Positions 1-8,476 of a stretch of DNA of 64,000 bases are shown in pieces. The DNA is from JBEVJK01 sp963791325. Lineage in GTDB: Bacteria; Pseudomonadota; Alphaproteobacteria; Rhizobiales; Rhizobiaceae. Numbering within the stretch: the first letter of the stretch is position 1; each line of letters begins with the position of its first letter. The notes beneath the pieces were generated by a model. That model ran no database searches, was not told the DNA's origin, and was given only the letters and a program-made list of their open reading frames with translations. The stretch is from assembly GCA_963791325.1 (NCBI GenBank), contig CAWBRU010000006.1, positions 1 through 64,000 of the forward strand, given 5' to 3'. Both the position numbers and the translations under genes were made by a program.

Positions 1-660
1 TGCGACGCCTGATGCGGGAGCACAACCTGCAGCCTCGCAGGCGCCGTCGTTGCATAGCCACCACCGATAGCGATCACGACCTGCCGATCTTCCCGAACCT
101 GGCAAGAGAGATCGTCGCCGATGGTCCCAACCGGCTCTGGGTCGCGGACATCACGTATGTCGCAATCCCAGCCGGCTTCGTCTATGTCGCCGTCATCCTC
201 GACGCCTGGTCGCGCAAGGTGGTGGGCTATGCGATGGCGCGGTCGATGGACGTGCGGCTGACGCTGGCAGCGCTGCAGTCCGCCGTCGAGAAGCGGAAAC
301 CGACTACAGGCTGTATCCACCACTCAGACAGGGGCTCGCAATACGCGGCGGGGCCCTATCGGCAGGCACTTGCCGCTCGCGGCTTCATCGGCTCGATGGG
401 TCGTCGAGGCAACCCCTACGATAATGCCAAGGCGGAGAGCTTCATGAAAACCTTGAAGGTCGAGGCAGTCTACCCCTTGGCCTACGAGAGCTTTGCGGAT
501 GTCGCCGCCGACCTACCGCGCTTCATCGATCAGGTCTACAACGAGCGCCGGCTACACTCGGCGCTTGGATATCTAAGCCCGCAGCAGTTCGAGGATCAAC
601 ACACCCGGCATTCTGTCAAAACTGCCGCCTGATCCTGTCGCCTTCGAGGGGCGCACTCCA
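1..660 (+). mobile_element. IS3-family insertion sequence, left part outside the window
   Basis: This is the right-hand portion of an IS3-family element. It contains the 3' part of an OrfB transposase and ends near base 660, in the GC-rich stretch closing with GCGCACTCCA. The boundary is supported because the neighbouring resolvase reading frame is coherent up to about base 661 and loses homology there. The left inverted repeat and the target duplication partner lie outside the window, so the exact end is inferred. Confidence 0.7.
3..632 (+). CDS. IS3-family transposase OrfB (5' end outside window)
   Basis: DDE integrase-core transposase. The three catalytic acidic residues lie in their usual contexts: the aspartate of WVADITY, the aspartate of HSDRGSQY, and the glutamate of AKAESFMKTLKVE. 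The C-terminal YNERRLHSALGY box is typical of IS3 OrfB. The frame is open to the window edge (RRL before the first in-window ATG at 12), so the true N-terminus, normally an HTH-bearing region made by OrfA-OrfB frameshifting, is missing. It differs from the complete IS3-type element at 4863-6125 and is not a second copy of it. Confidence 0.92.
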   Translation, partial: RRLMREHNLQPRRRRRCIATTDSDHDLPIFPNLAREIVADGPNRLWVADITYVAIPAGFVYVAVILDAWSRKVVGYAMARSMDVRLTLAALQSAVEKRKPTTGCIHHSDRGSQYAAGPYRQALAARGFIGSMGRRGNPYDNAKAESFMKTLKVEAVYPLAYESFADVAADLPRFIDQVYNERRLHSALGYLSPQQFEDQHTRHSVKTAA

Positions 661-829
661 TACGTAGGGCTCGCAGGCAAGCCTTGAGTTCAGGGCGCCC
701 CGTATCGAGGCCTGATCGCTTCTCCTCGAACACGTTCTTCGGTTCGACGCTGACTGCGCGCACCTTGTCGCGCTGTATCTCGAGTGACTGCCCGACAGAG
801 GATACCCTTATGTAAGCCAGCTGCGTCAT
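661..829 (-). pseudogene. Serine resolvase/invertase N-terminal fragment, truncated by an IS
   Basis: The first 55 or so residues match the N-terminal catalytic domain of serine recombinases. AYIRVSSVGQS carries the nucleophilic serine in the YxRVSxxxQ motif, followed by the SGLDTGRPEL region. Homology stops abruptly near base 661, where the IS3-family element begins, so the rest of the catalytic domain and the DNA-binding domain are gone. I start it at the ATG at 829. It cannot encode an active recombinase. It probably belonged to the adjacent prophage or to an older transposon. Confidence 0.75.
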
Positions 830-858
830 GCCCACCCCAAGCTCTAGACGTTGCGGAG

Positions 859-893
859 ACGTCTCTTATGAGACGTGATTTGAGGCGTGTCAA
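859..893 (-). promoter_or_regulatory. Putative resolvase promoter with overlapping palindrome
   Basis: On the minus strand, TTGACA (888-893) and CATAAG (865-870) are 17 bases apart, a plausible sigma-70 promoter about 36 bases upstream of the resolvase fragment start. A perfect hairpin (ACGTCTC, loop TTAT, GAGACGT; 859-876) overlaps the -10 box, as expected for an autoregulatory resolvase site. This is inferred from sequence only. Confidence 0.4.
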
Positions 894-979
894 TTAGGCG
901 TTTCACAAATTACACATTCTGAGACCAAGTGAGCGGCGTCGCAGATACCAGCCAATGGCGGCCCATTACAGCTGATCAG

Positions 980-2402
980 TCAGTCCCCTAGTTCGTTGAG
1001 GCGAAAGGCGTTGGCTACGAGCCAGATGCTCTTGCTCGTTTCGTCGTCCAGCCGACGCGCAATGAATGGCCGGCTCATTGCGGCGTATCGTGCGGATTGG
1101 CCGCGTGATCCTCGCTGTCGGTGTCGACATCCTCCAGGTTGTGTCGGATCGTGCTGGAGCATCGGCAGAGTGCGTACGATCGCCTTGCAATGATCCATTA
1201 AGACGATCATCGGATGACCGTCTGCATTGCCCTTTAGCCGCGCTCTGAGCTCAGTCCACCCACCCATGCGCTTGGCGTGGCTGATGCGCTGGTTGTCCGC
1301 CCGGCGAAATGTAACGCCATTTCGCATCAGCGTTTCGGCGATCGATGGACCGGAAATCACGGCAAAGGCCGCTGGATCCAACACGCCATAGGTGACATAT
1401 TCCCGCTTGCCGCCGAGCGTCTCCCGCTCGACGATGCCTCTGGCGACTTCCTCTGCGGTCAGCTTGAGGCCGACATTGGGCTTCGAGGCCCCGTACCATT
1501 CGCGATAGCAGATCAGCGCGCCGCGTGGGATCAAGCGGCCGTCGTGCTCGGTGTCTTCCTGGCAGACCGCCCACCAGTGGACGCAAAAGGGCCTCGCGGA
1601 GCCCCAGTCCATGGACCGGAACTTGATCCAGCCGCTCGGGATCGGGAATGGCGCGACGACATGGCGGGCTGGCGAGAACTCCGGAAAATAGCGCCCTCGT
1701 CACATTCCAGTCGCCTTCCAGCCAGGCTCGTACGCGCTCTGGCGAGCCGACGCTCTTCAGGCGATCGACATAGCGAGGATCGGCCTCGAGCAAGGCTGGA
1801 TTGTCGCTGACTTTGGCCGGAATGAAGACACGAGAGAGCCCTGTCTCGGGATCGACGACGACGTTGTAGGGCCCGTTGTCGACGAACATCTTCTTGACCG
1901 CATGGTGGGAGGGCCCGCCGGGATTGCAGCTCACCTTGAGTTGGCCATGGATACCCTTGGGCGACCGGAGCGTCGCCAGCAGTGCCATGATCGGATCGAA
2001 CGAGTTCAACTGGGTCAGCTCGTCGAAATAGACGCGCGTCAGGCTCCAGCCCTGGAAATTGGCGGCGTCGCTCTCATTCTCCAAATAGGCACAGACCAGC
2101 TTTGCACCGCTCGTGAACTTGAACGTGTTGCCCTTCTCAGAGTAGCGGGCAGCGTCCCCGAACATGCGAGTAGCGAGATCGATAAAATCCTTGAGATCCT
2201 CGCGCGTCTTTCGCAGCATCAGCCCACGAGCGTCCGGGCCGTATCGCTCGGCGTGGAGAAAGAAGTCGAGGGCCATGGCCCACGACTTTCCGCCTCCACG
2301 GCTCCCACCGTAGCATACGACATCAACGCTCGTGAACTCGACGAAGGCGGTCTGCGGGCCCCTCTGCGGCTTGACGATCTGCACCTTGGCGTTAGCGGTC
2401 AT
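980..2402 (-). pseudogene. Phage terminase large subunit, frameshifted
   Basis: The DNA-packaging ATPase/nuclease subunit. The N-terminal frame (ATG at 2402) shows the Walker A segment GGSRGGGKS and a Walker B segment VYFDE, then DNWN-type motifs leading to the nuclease domain. Near base 1692 the frame changes by one base: the continuation YFPEFSPARH and then MDWGSARPF (RNase H-like nuclease aspartate) is read in another frame. Two further compensating one-base shifts near 1118 and 1090 disturb DPTNLEDVD-type residues before the normal C-terminal MSRPF. Full length would be about 474 residues, the usual size. It follows the small subunit by two bases. The shifts are either decay or consensus errors, since protein sequence between them is well conserved. 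Confidence 0.85.
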
Positions 2403-2404
2403 AG

Positions 2405-2842
2405 TCAGTGCCCGACCGGACTGCCGCCGTACTTCTTCTGCCAATCGACGAGCGACATCTCACCCGGCGCGTCGGGATCGACGACCGGCTTGCGTTTGAT
2501 GGTCTGTTCGACCTCGGCACGATCGACAATAAGGCCGAAGAGCTTCGCCTTTCCCATGGAGTTCGCGACGCAGGCGCCTGCCTGCTTGTTCTCGAACGCA
2601 AGCCCGTACGCGGCGTCAAGCTCCCTAGCGATGGTTTCAGCGGTCACGGCGGCCTTTTGAGCAGCCTGGCGCTGTAGTTCCGCAAGGCGTAGAGCGACCT
2701 TGCCATTTCTTACCAGCCGCGCGGCGTGTGCATCCGTGGCGTTTCGGTCGTTCGATCGATAGCCCGCCTTCAGGTATGCCTCGTATTGTGAGAGGCCCTC
2801 AAGGAGACCCCGGCAAAATGCTTCCTGTCGAGCTGTAACCAT
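2405..2842 (-). CDS. Phage terminase small subunit
   Basis: A 145-residue protein with the layout of phage terminase small subunits. An N-terminal TARQEAFCRGLLEGLSQYEA segment forms a DNA-binding helix-turn-helix, followed by AYLKAGYRSNDRNATDAHAARLVRNGKV and a helical stretch rich in Ala/Arg. It recognises packaging sites and hands DNA to the large subunit encoded directly downstream. The start is the ATG at 2842. An in-frame codon 24 bases further upstream has no clear ribosome-binding site. It is intact, unlike its partner. Confidence 0.82.
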   Translation of the reverse strand: MVTARQEAFCRGLLEGLSQYEAYLKAGYRSNDRNATDAHAARLVRNGKVALRLAELQRQAAQKAAVTAETIARELDAAYGLAFENKQAGACVANSMGKAKLFGLIVDRAEVEQTIKRKPVVDPDAPGEMSLVDWQKKYGGSPVGH

Positions 2843-2917
2843 GGGGTAACATAATACCGCAAGCAAAGTATTGCGCCAACCCTAGGCAGTTCGTCCCGAA
2901 TTCAGCCGCAGTCGGCA

Positions 2918-3077
2918 TCACCGTCGCTCTCGACCACCCCGGCGGTCGACGCCGTCGGCCATCGACTCCGCCGGATCTCCGACGACGACGAACTTGCGCG
3001 TTCTTACGGTAGACGTACTTTTCCTCGATCCCCTTGAACCATCCCTCCGCGATCCAGTCCTCCAACGCCACCTTCAC
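2918..3077 (-). pseudogene. Small phage-region protein, frameshifted
   Basis: A short minus-strand reading frame starting at a GTG (3077) encodes VALEDWIAEGWFKGIEEKYVYRKN. It then appears to continue in another frame as FVVVGDPAESMADGVDRR before a stop at 2918. The two halves look coding, and the switch lies near 2985. It sits between the winged-helix gene and the terminase small subunit. I do not recognise the family; a phage protein of about 50 residues is the best description. Confidence 0.35.
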
Positions 3078-3150
3078 CAGGTCGCGCGTTCGTATTCACT
3101 ACTGTAGAGTAGAAAGAGGGGGCGGAGCGCGCTCGGGGGAGACACTAATG

Positions 3151-3531
3151 TCACCTGGGGGAGACATTCCATATCAGGGTGACCTGAGTGGTTCGTCCCT
3201 TTGCTCTCACCAGCTCGACCAGTCCCGCCTGCTGTAATCGAGCCAACGCTCTCTGCTTGTCCCGTCGGGCAAGCCCCAGTTCGGCGAGTTCGCCGGACGG
3301 TAGTGTCACCGTTCGGTTGTTGCAGATCATGACGCGGCGGTAGATGTACAGCGCCACCACCAGAGCTGCGCGGCCTTCGGTCAATCGGCAGACTTCTGCG
3401 ACAAACTCGAATGGCGCCCCCAGCAGCCGATTGATTCGCGGGTGCACGGGTGAACCATCGCGGCAGCCGTGGGGGTAGGGCGGCGGCGCATTCTTGCTGC
3501 GAAATCGCTCTACGAAGCTCCTACCATGCAT
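3151..3531 (-). CDS. Winged-helix DNA-binding phage protein
   Basis: A protein of 126 residues. The C-terminal two thirds look like a winged-helix domain: LVVALYIYRRVMICNNRTVTL, the recognition-helix-like stretch LGLARRDKQRALARLQQAGLV, and a wing strand before VTLIW. The start ATG at 3531 overlaps the polymerase stop (GATGAGATGC), so translation is probably coupled. Residues 5-16 contain SFVERFRSKNAP, nearly identical to a segment near the N-terminus of the protein at 6621-7256. It may be a replication initiator or a regulator of the phage replication module; the sequence does not decide this. Confidence 0.65.
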   Translation of the reverse strand: MHGRSFVERFRSKNAPPPYPHGCRDGSPVHPRINRLLGAPFEFVAEVCRLTEGRAALVVALYIYRRVMICNNRTVTLPSGELAELGLARRDKQRALARLQQAGLVELVRAKGRTTQVTLIWNVSPR

Positions 3532-4862
3532 CTCATCCTGCCCTTCGTAACGCACCGATCTCGGCGAGCGTTTCCATCACCGTTGCCCACATCCGCTTCG
3601 CCAGCGGCCGCTTGTCCTGGTAGCGCGCGCCGTTGACCAGCTTCTGGTCCACGTCGACCCCGATCGCCAGTCCGCCACAGATCTCGGCGCCCGCCGCCCG
3701 CATGATTTCGACGGCGTGCTCCAGCCTGCTCCTCGCTGTCCAGCTCGAACAGGATGCCGTCGTGCACCAGCATGATCGGCGTCAGGTCGGCCTCGCATAG
3801 TCGGTTGGCTGCTAGCCGCAGCATCTCGGCGCCGCCGGATTGCATCGGAAAATTGTAGAGGGTGCGCTTGTTCGGCGTGTGGCTGAGGTGCAATGGCCAG
3901 CCGTCGAATTCGGAGGTGATTTGGCGCTCCAGCGTGGCTCGTGTGACCACCGCCTCGCGCCAGGCCCAATAGGTGCCATAGCGTTGCCGATGCCGGATGA
4001 TGACTTCGCTGCCGATCAGCGGGTGGCGGTTGAGACCTCGCGATAGCGAGCGCACCCCCATTCCGTAGTTGATGCCGAGTTGCAGCGGTTTCATCCGTGG
4101 CCGCTGCAATTGGCCTTCCGGACTGCCCTTCCAGCGCGTGGCGTCGGTTTCGGTTGTCAGCCCGCAGAGCCGGGCGAGGGCGTGGTAGATATCGCCGCTC
4201 AGATAGTCTTCCGCCAATTGCGCATCGCCGCTGTGCGCCGCGGCAACGCCGACTTCCTGCGTCCGCCAGTCCAGATAGAGCCCGATCTTGTCGGGCGCGA
4301 ACTTCATGAACGAGCGCATCGAGGCGTGCGTGTTGTAGAGGCTCTTGGCCTGCGCGTTGCGCGAGGAAGCCGTGCCGAACGGGAACAGTGACGGCCGTTG
4401 CGCCCGTCGGGGCCGATCGGGATGCGCGCGCGTACGATCACGCCGAGCGCGTCGCGCAGGGCGTGGATGTTCTCGATCGCCGGGTGCGCGGCGTACATCA
4501 TCCTGAAGGCGTCACTGTCGAGCTGCAGCGCGCCGGAATCGAGCCGAGGCCAGTAGGGGATGCCGGCCGAAATCAGCCACTGCTCGAATCTGCCGGCTGG
4601 AGAAGGAGCCATCGGGGGCGTAGATCGGGTCTTCGCTGCCCTGGCTGGGATCGAACCGTCGGATCAATGCGGCGATGACTGCCGCCTTGTTTTCCTGCAC
4701 GAGATTCCACAATGGCAGGTCGACCGGCATGCCCTTGGCCTGGATCAGGGCGACGGTCTTGGCGGAGTAGTTGCTCCAGTGCATGACACGCTGCGCATCG
4801 ACAGGGACGAAATGGCGGTAGCCGGTGAGTTGACGGCGCAGCAGCTCGGCCGAGGCGCGGAC

Positions 4863-4888
4863 AGAAGTGGTCCCGCCAGGTGAGACAG
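4863..4888 (+). repeat. Left terminal inverted repeat of the IS3-family element
   Basis: It pairs with 6100-6125 on the opposite strand. The conserved core is GTGGTCCCG followed five bases later by TGAGACAG. Confidence 0.85.
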
Positions 4889-4923
4889 TTTGGCGGCTTG
4901 GCTAAGGTGGATCCGGGTTGCTT

Positions 4924-5760
4924 CTACGCCGCCAGTTGCTCCGTCATTTCTGCCGTAGCATAGACCTCGTCGGGTGTCCTGCCGCCGAAGGCTGAGTGCG
5001 GTCGTCGCCGATTGTAATAGTCGATCCAGGATCCGATGCCGCTGCGCGCGTCGCTACCGGTCTCGAAGGCATTGAGGAATACGCACTCGTATTTGAGACT
5101 GCGCCACAGCCGCTCGATGAAGACATTGTCCATCCAGCGGCCACGGCCGTCCATGGAGATACGGATGTCGGCGTCCTTCAGCGTCGTCGTGAAGGCGAAG
5201 CTGGTGAACTGGCTCCCCTGATCCGTATTGAAGATGTCGGGGCTACCGTGGCGGGTGATCGCGTCCTCGAGAGCGGCAATACAGAAGTCAGTATCCATCG
5301 TGTTCGATAGCCTCCAGGCGAGCACCTTGCGGCTGAACCAGTCCATGATGGCGATGAGATAGAGGAAGCCGCGCCGCATCGGGATGTAGGTCACGTCGGC
5401 GCACCAGACTTGGTCCGGCCGCTCGATCGCCAAGTGCCGCAGCAGGTAGGGATAGATGCGGTGCTGCGGGTTCGGCTCGCTGGTCCTGGGCACCTGGTAG
5501 ATCGGCGACAGACCGATCCTGCGCATCAGCCGCCGGACCCGCTTGCGGCCGACGCACCAGCCCTGGCGACGCAGATGCCGCGCCATCTGGCGCGAGCCAT
5601 ACCAGGGTGTTTCCATGAAGGCCGCGTCGATGATGCGCATCAGTTCCAGTTTCTCCGGCGTCTGGCCGGCAGGCTGGCGATAGAACGACGCCCGCGAAAT
5701 CGAGACCAGTTCGCACTGGCGGCGGATCGAGAGCCGGTTGTGATCGGGATCAATCATCAT
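4924..5760 (-). CDS. IS3-family transposase OrfB
   Basis: A catalytic DDE domain protein of 278 residues. The N-terminal part holds the helical segment LVSISRASFYRQ and the WYGSRQMARHLRRQG box. The catalytic residues are the aspartate of WCADVTYIP, the aspartate of NTDQGSQFT and the glutamate of NVFIERLWRSLKYE. The C-terminal YYNRRRPHSAFGG box is typical of the family. It lies 17 bases downstream of the orfA stop in another frame, so the active enzyme is presumably an OrfAB fusion made by programmed frameshifting. Confidence 0.95.
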   Translation of the reverse strand: MMIDPDHNRLSIRRQCELVSISRASFYRQPAGQTPEKLELMRIIDAAFMETPWYGSRQMARHLRRQGWCVGRKRVRRLMRRIGLSPIYQVPRTSEPNPQHRIYPYLLRHLAIERPDQVWCADVTYIPMRRGFLYLIAIMDWFSRKVLAWRLSNTMDTDFCIAALEDAITRHGSPDIFNTDQGSQFTSFAFTTTLKDADIRISMDGRGRWMDNVFIERLWRSLKYECVFLNAFETGSDARSGIGSWIDYYNRRRPHSAFGGRTPDEVYATAEMTEQLAA

Positions 5761-5777
5761 TCTCCTCCGATCCAGGC

Positions 5778-6059
5778 TCAGCGATCGAAGGCCTTGGCCA
5801 AAAAATCCCGCTCCACGACGAGCTGGCCGATCTTGGCATGCAGCTTCGTGACGTCAGCCTCGCGGCTCGCCCGCGTGTCAGAGGCCTTGTCGTCGAACAC
5901 CTTGGCCAACTTCTCAATGGCCTGCCGTTTCCACTGCGTGATCTGGTTCGGGTGAAGCTGGTGCTTGATCGCCAGCTCCGAAATCGTTCGCTCGCCGCGG
6001 ATCGCTTCAAGCGCCACCTTGGCCTTGAACTCGGCCGTAAACCGTCTGCGTGTCTTCAC
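5778..6059 (-). CDS. IS3-family transposase OrfA
   Basis: A 93-residue DNA-binding subunit. It has an N-terminal helix-turn-helix (RRFTAEFKAKVALEAIRGER, then ELAIKHQLHPNQITQWKRQA) and a C-terminal leucine-zipper-like helix (LHAKIGQLVVERDFLAKAF). It binds the terminal repeats and regulates transposition. The ATG at 6059 is about 40 bases inside the right terminal repeat. No truncation is seen. Confidence 0.94.
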   Translation of the reverse strand: MKTRRRFTAEFKAKVALEAIRGERTISELAIKHQLHPNQITQWKRQAIEKLAKVFDDKASDTRASREADVTKLHAKIGQLVVERDFLAKAFDR

Positions 6060-6099
6060 TGCGGATCGTCCTTTTCATCAGTCGATCCACCTTATGCCC

Positions 6100-6125
6100 C
6101 TGTCTCAAAATCCGGGACCACCTCA
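6100..6125 (-). repeat. Right terminal inverted repeat of the IS3-family element
   Basis: It begins TGAGGTGGTCCCG when read inward on the minus strand and matches the left repeat at 19 of 26 positions. The orfA start lies about 40 bases inside it. Confidence 0.85.
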
Positions 6126-6620
6126 GACATCTTCCTCGCAATATTGCAACACTGCGGGTTGTCCGTAGTCGCGCCACCGGCCCTCGCCGATCGCCTTAGC
6201 AAACTCCGGCTTGTCGATCGTTTCCCAGCCGTCGATGCCATAGGCGGCGCAGGCATGTGACAGGCCCTTGCGCGGTTTGATGCGCTTGGTGTCCGGCTCA
6301 TAGGGAAGCAGGATGTTGCTGGTCGCCAGATAGGCGGTATGCAGATCGTAGAGGTGTCGGGGAAACGGCCAGCCAAGGACGTGAAAACACGTCATTTCGG
6401 CCCACAGCGAATAGCCGACCGCCAAGGTGTCGTCATCGATCGGAAACGGCGATGAGCGACCGAATTCCCCGCGCCAGCGCCGAACAACCTCGACCAGACG
6501 CAGATTCTCGTCGAGCAGGTAGCAGACTAGGCAAAGTACGTTCGGTAGGCCGCCATCCGTGATCTCGTATTCGAAATCGAGGACGACGATGCGGCGAAAA
6601 TATCGTCGCCGAGGTGACAC

Positions 6621-7256
6621 TCACGTCAGATCCTGCTTGGCGCCGATCAGGCGCAGCAGGGCAGGGTGCCGATCGTGATCGATGTTGGCCGCCGTGAAGG
6701 TGACTTCCAGCAATTCGTCGAGCGAGCGTGACGGCCATGTCGGCGCGGGAAACGCCTCTTGGTCCCGGGCGAACTCGATCTTGTAGCCTTCCGCGCCTTC
6801 GGACCGCCGCGACACCGCTTGCACCCAATGCGCCTGTGCTTTGTGGCAGGCAGTGAGCGCGTCGGCGTTCCAGCCGTTGTCGAGGTTCTGGCTCGGCACG
6901 ATGCAGAAGAAGAACACATCGTGCGGTTTGCAGGCCAACGCCAGCCGATGCCGTCTGATCTTCTTGGCCGATAGATATTGCACCGCCAAATCGTCGTCGA
7001 TGACGTGCAGCATGTCCTTGTTGGTGCCTTTGGTCGGTACCGAGACGAAGCACATTTCGGGGGTCCAGCACCCATCCTCGTTCGGGTGCAGCCTGGTCCA
7101 GTCATCGACCTCGCCGATCTTGAGGATTGGCAATGCGGTCAACAAGGTTTCGACTCCGCTGATGGTCGGTGCGTTCTTCGACTTGAATTTCTCAATGAAG
7201 CTCGGTTTGACGATCTTCAGTCCGGGTTTGCCGGCCTTGGGGGTCCGGTCATTCAT
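6621..7256 (-). CDS. Unknown phage replication-region protein
   Basis: A 211-residue protein I do not recognise. The start at 7256 is preceded by a good ribosome-binding site (AAAGGAG, 8 bases upstream), and its stop abuts the polymerase ATG at 6620, so the two are co-transcribed and probably coupled. The sequence is soluble, with mixed charged and hydrophobic segments. Residues about 19-30 read SFIEKFKSKNAP, almost the same as SFVERFRSKNAP near the N-terminus of the winged-helix protein at 3151-3531. Its position immediately before the polymerase suggests a replication accessory role, for example single-strand binding or primase loading, but nothing in the sequence proves it. Confidence 0.7.
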   Translation of the reverse strand: MNDRTPKAGKPGLKIVKPSFIEKFKSKNAPTISGVETLLTALPILKIGEVDDWTRLHPNEDGCWTPEMCFVSVPTKGTNKDMLHVIDDDLAVQYLSAKKIRRHRLALACKPHDVFFFCIVPSQNLDNGWNADALTACHKAQAHWVQAVSRRSEGAEGYKIEFARDQEAFPAPTWPSRSLDELLEVTFTAANIDHDRHPALLRLIGAKQDLT

Positions 7257-7351
7257 TGTCCTCGCTCCTTTCGGGTCTTGGGGTGCCCCAACGACCGTCT
7301 TGCAAACTGAAAGGCCTGAGCCCCTGCCGTGCACGACGCGGCGGGATTATT

Positions 7352-7600
7352 TCATGCGGCGGACTGCGGCTTGCACACCAAAGTGCGCGCACCGTCGCGG
7401 ACGACTGGCAGGCTGCCGCTGCGCCTCAGAATCGTGCGCTCGGAAACGCCGAGCATCTGCGCGACCTCTTTGATCGAATAGGCAACCCGATTGTCTCGAC
7501 GCGCTGCGATAAGATCGACGAGTCGAGCGCGCCCGCCGGAGCCGGATGCTGTTGCAGAGTCAGCATCATCGCATTCATGACTTTGCCTTCGGTGGTTCAT
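7352..7600 (-). CDS. Small helix-turn-helix protein, excisionase-like
   Basis: A protein of 82 residues with a MerR/excisionase-type helix-turn-helix: AYSIKEVAQMLGVSERTI, then SGSLPVVRDG as the wing. The loop between helix and wing is a few residues shorter than usual, so a small in-frame deletion is possible. The N-terminal 30 residues are low-complexity, and the true start may be internal. In phage modules such proteins act as excisionase or as transcriptional control next to the integrase. The integrase here is about 900 bases upstream on the same strand. Confidence 0.6.
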   Translation of the reverse strand: MNHRRQSHECDDADSATASGSGGRARLVDLIAARRDNRVAYSIKEVAQMLGVSERTILRRSGSLPVVRDGARTLVCKPQSAA

Positions 7601-7776
7601 GGGCTGGCACTCCGGGGTAGAAGAAGTCAGTGCACGATCGCACAGGTCAAAAGCTTTTAAAAATCAATCGTTTGTTCGGTTTCGTGGTCGGAATTAGGCC
7701 CACTTCGCCCCGAATTACGACCACGGGATGTGATCGGCATGATCGATGACTACGTGATCGAACTGCAAGACGCCGA

Positions 7777-8391
7777 TTATCCCCAATCAATCAGGTCGGC
7801 GAACAATAGGAGATCATCGCGATACTCACCAAAGCAGTTGCGCGCCGTCTCCTCGCTGATGCCGAAGAACTGCGCAGTTCCTGCCACAGCGCGCGATAGT
7901 CCGCGACGTCTGAGGTAGTACTCCCTTTGTTTCGCATCGTAGACCACTGCCGCCACCGACAGCAGAGGTTCAGGTTCTGGCTTCAGCCGCAGATAGACCG
8001 ACAGCGCGATCTCGTTGCGGGGCACTTCGCACACCCTGACTTCGCCGGTCGTGGTTCTCAGGCATCTGACTGGGCCGGCCGGGTGGCCCCTCGCAGCCTT
8101 TCCCGGCTGCGCGAAGCTTCCCGTCCTGAAAAAGCGGAGCAGCAGATCAGCCTCCACGCGCCGGCCTGAACGCCACAACACGCGCACGATATGTGCTCTT
8201 AAGGCGGTATCATTGCCGAGACCTGCCTCGGCCCCCACAAAGACAGCCCGCAACCTGGAGGCCCGAGCCTGGCGCTGCTCCGGGCGCTGCCATCGCGGAG
8301 GCACGGCATCCAGATCGGCCCATGACCTGTTGGGCTGCCCCGCTTTACTAACCCACCTGCCCTTGCGGGTGTCGGTCTTTCTGCCGATCAT
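7777..8391 (-). CDS. Hypothetical protein of the prophage region
   Basis: An open frame of about 204 residues from an ATG at 8391. The C-terminal 80 residues (EVPRNEIALSVYLRLKPEPE to the end) have a natural composition and look coding. The N-terminal half is rich in Arg/Ala and could be partly out of frame. It lies between the integrase and the excisionase-like gene on the same strand. No family is recognised, and the start is uncertain. Confidence 0.4.
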   Translation of the reverse strand: MIGRKTDTRKGRWVSKAGQPNRSWADLDAVPPRWQRPEQRQARASRLRAVFVGAEAGLGNDTALRAHIVRVLWRSGRRVEADLLLRFFRTGSFAQPGKAARGHPAGPVRCLRTTTGEVRVCEVPRNEIALSVYLRLKPEPEPLLSVAAVVYDAKQREYYLRRRGLSRAVAGTAQFFGISEETARNCFGEYRDDLLLFADLIDWG

Positions 8392-8476
8392 CGCCTGCAC
8401 TCGCGCGCACCGGGGAGGCGCAGGGAAGCCGGCGGTGCAAGGCCGGTATTCGGGCCGTCGCTCTATCCCTGCGCGG

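Larger units (their letters stand above)
4863..6125 (-). mobile_element. Complete IS3-family insertion sequence with 3-bp target duplication
   Basis: A 1263-bp element inserted in the phage polymerase gene. The ends are imperfect inverted repeats of 26 bases (4863-4888 and 6100-6125; 19 of 26 match, sharing GTGGTCCCG and TGAGACAG). The three bases GAC flank it on both sides (4860-4862 and 6126-6128), the size of target duplication usual for IS3-family elements. It carries orfA and orfB in the standard overlapping two-frame arrangement, both apparently intact. The insertion therefore looks recent. Confidence 0.92.
3533..6620 (-). pseudogene. Phage family A DNA polymerase, split by an IS and frameshifted
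   Basis: A DNA polymerase I-like enzyme. The 5' part (6126-6620) is the 3'-5' exonuclease domain: VVLDFEYEI gives the first acidic pair and YCEEDV the YxxxD motif. The reading frame then enters the IS at 6125 and resumes at 4859 with RASAELLRRQL. Excising the IS and one copy of the GAC target repeat restores YCEEDVRASAELL exactly. The polymerase domain has finger motif MKPLQLGINYG and palm motif C LVHDGI. Three extra one-base shifts occur near 4598, 4385 and 3728. After the last one the natural C-terminus (GVDVDQKLVNGARY) runs to the stop at 3533. The gene is inactivated at least by the insertion. The host replicative enzyme would be encoded elsewhere. Confidence 0.85.

Noticed and set aside
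966..1190. Separate ORFs overlapping the terminase region on both strands
   Set aside because: These are other-frame shadows of the frameshifted terminase large subunit; conserved terminase residues continue through them.
2799..3077. Arg-rich 92-residue ORF as an intact gene
   Set aside because: The RRRRR stretch arises after a frame slip; a more natural tail (FVVVGDPAESMADG) is in another frame. Recorded only as a small frameshifted gene.
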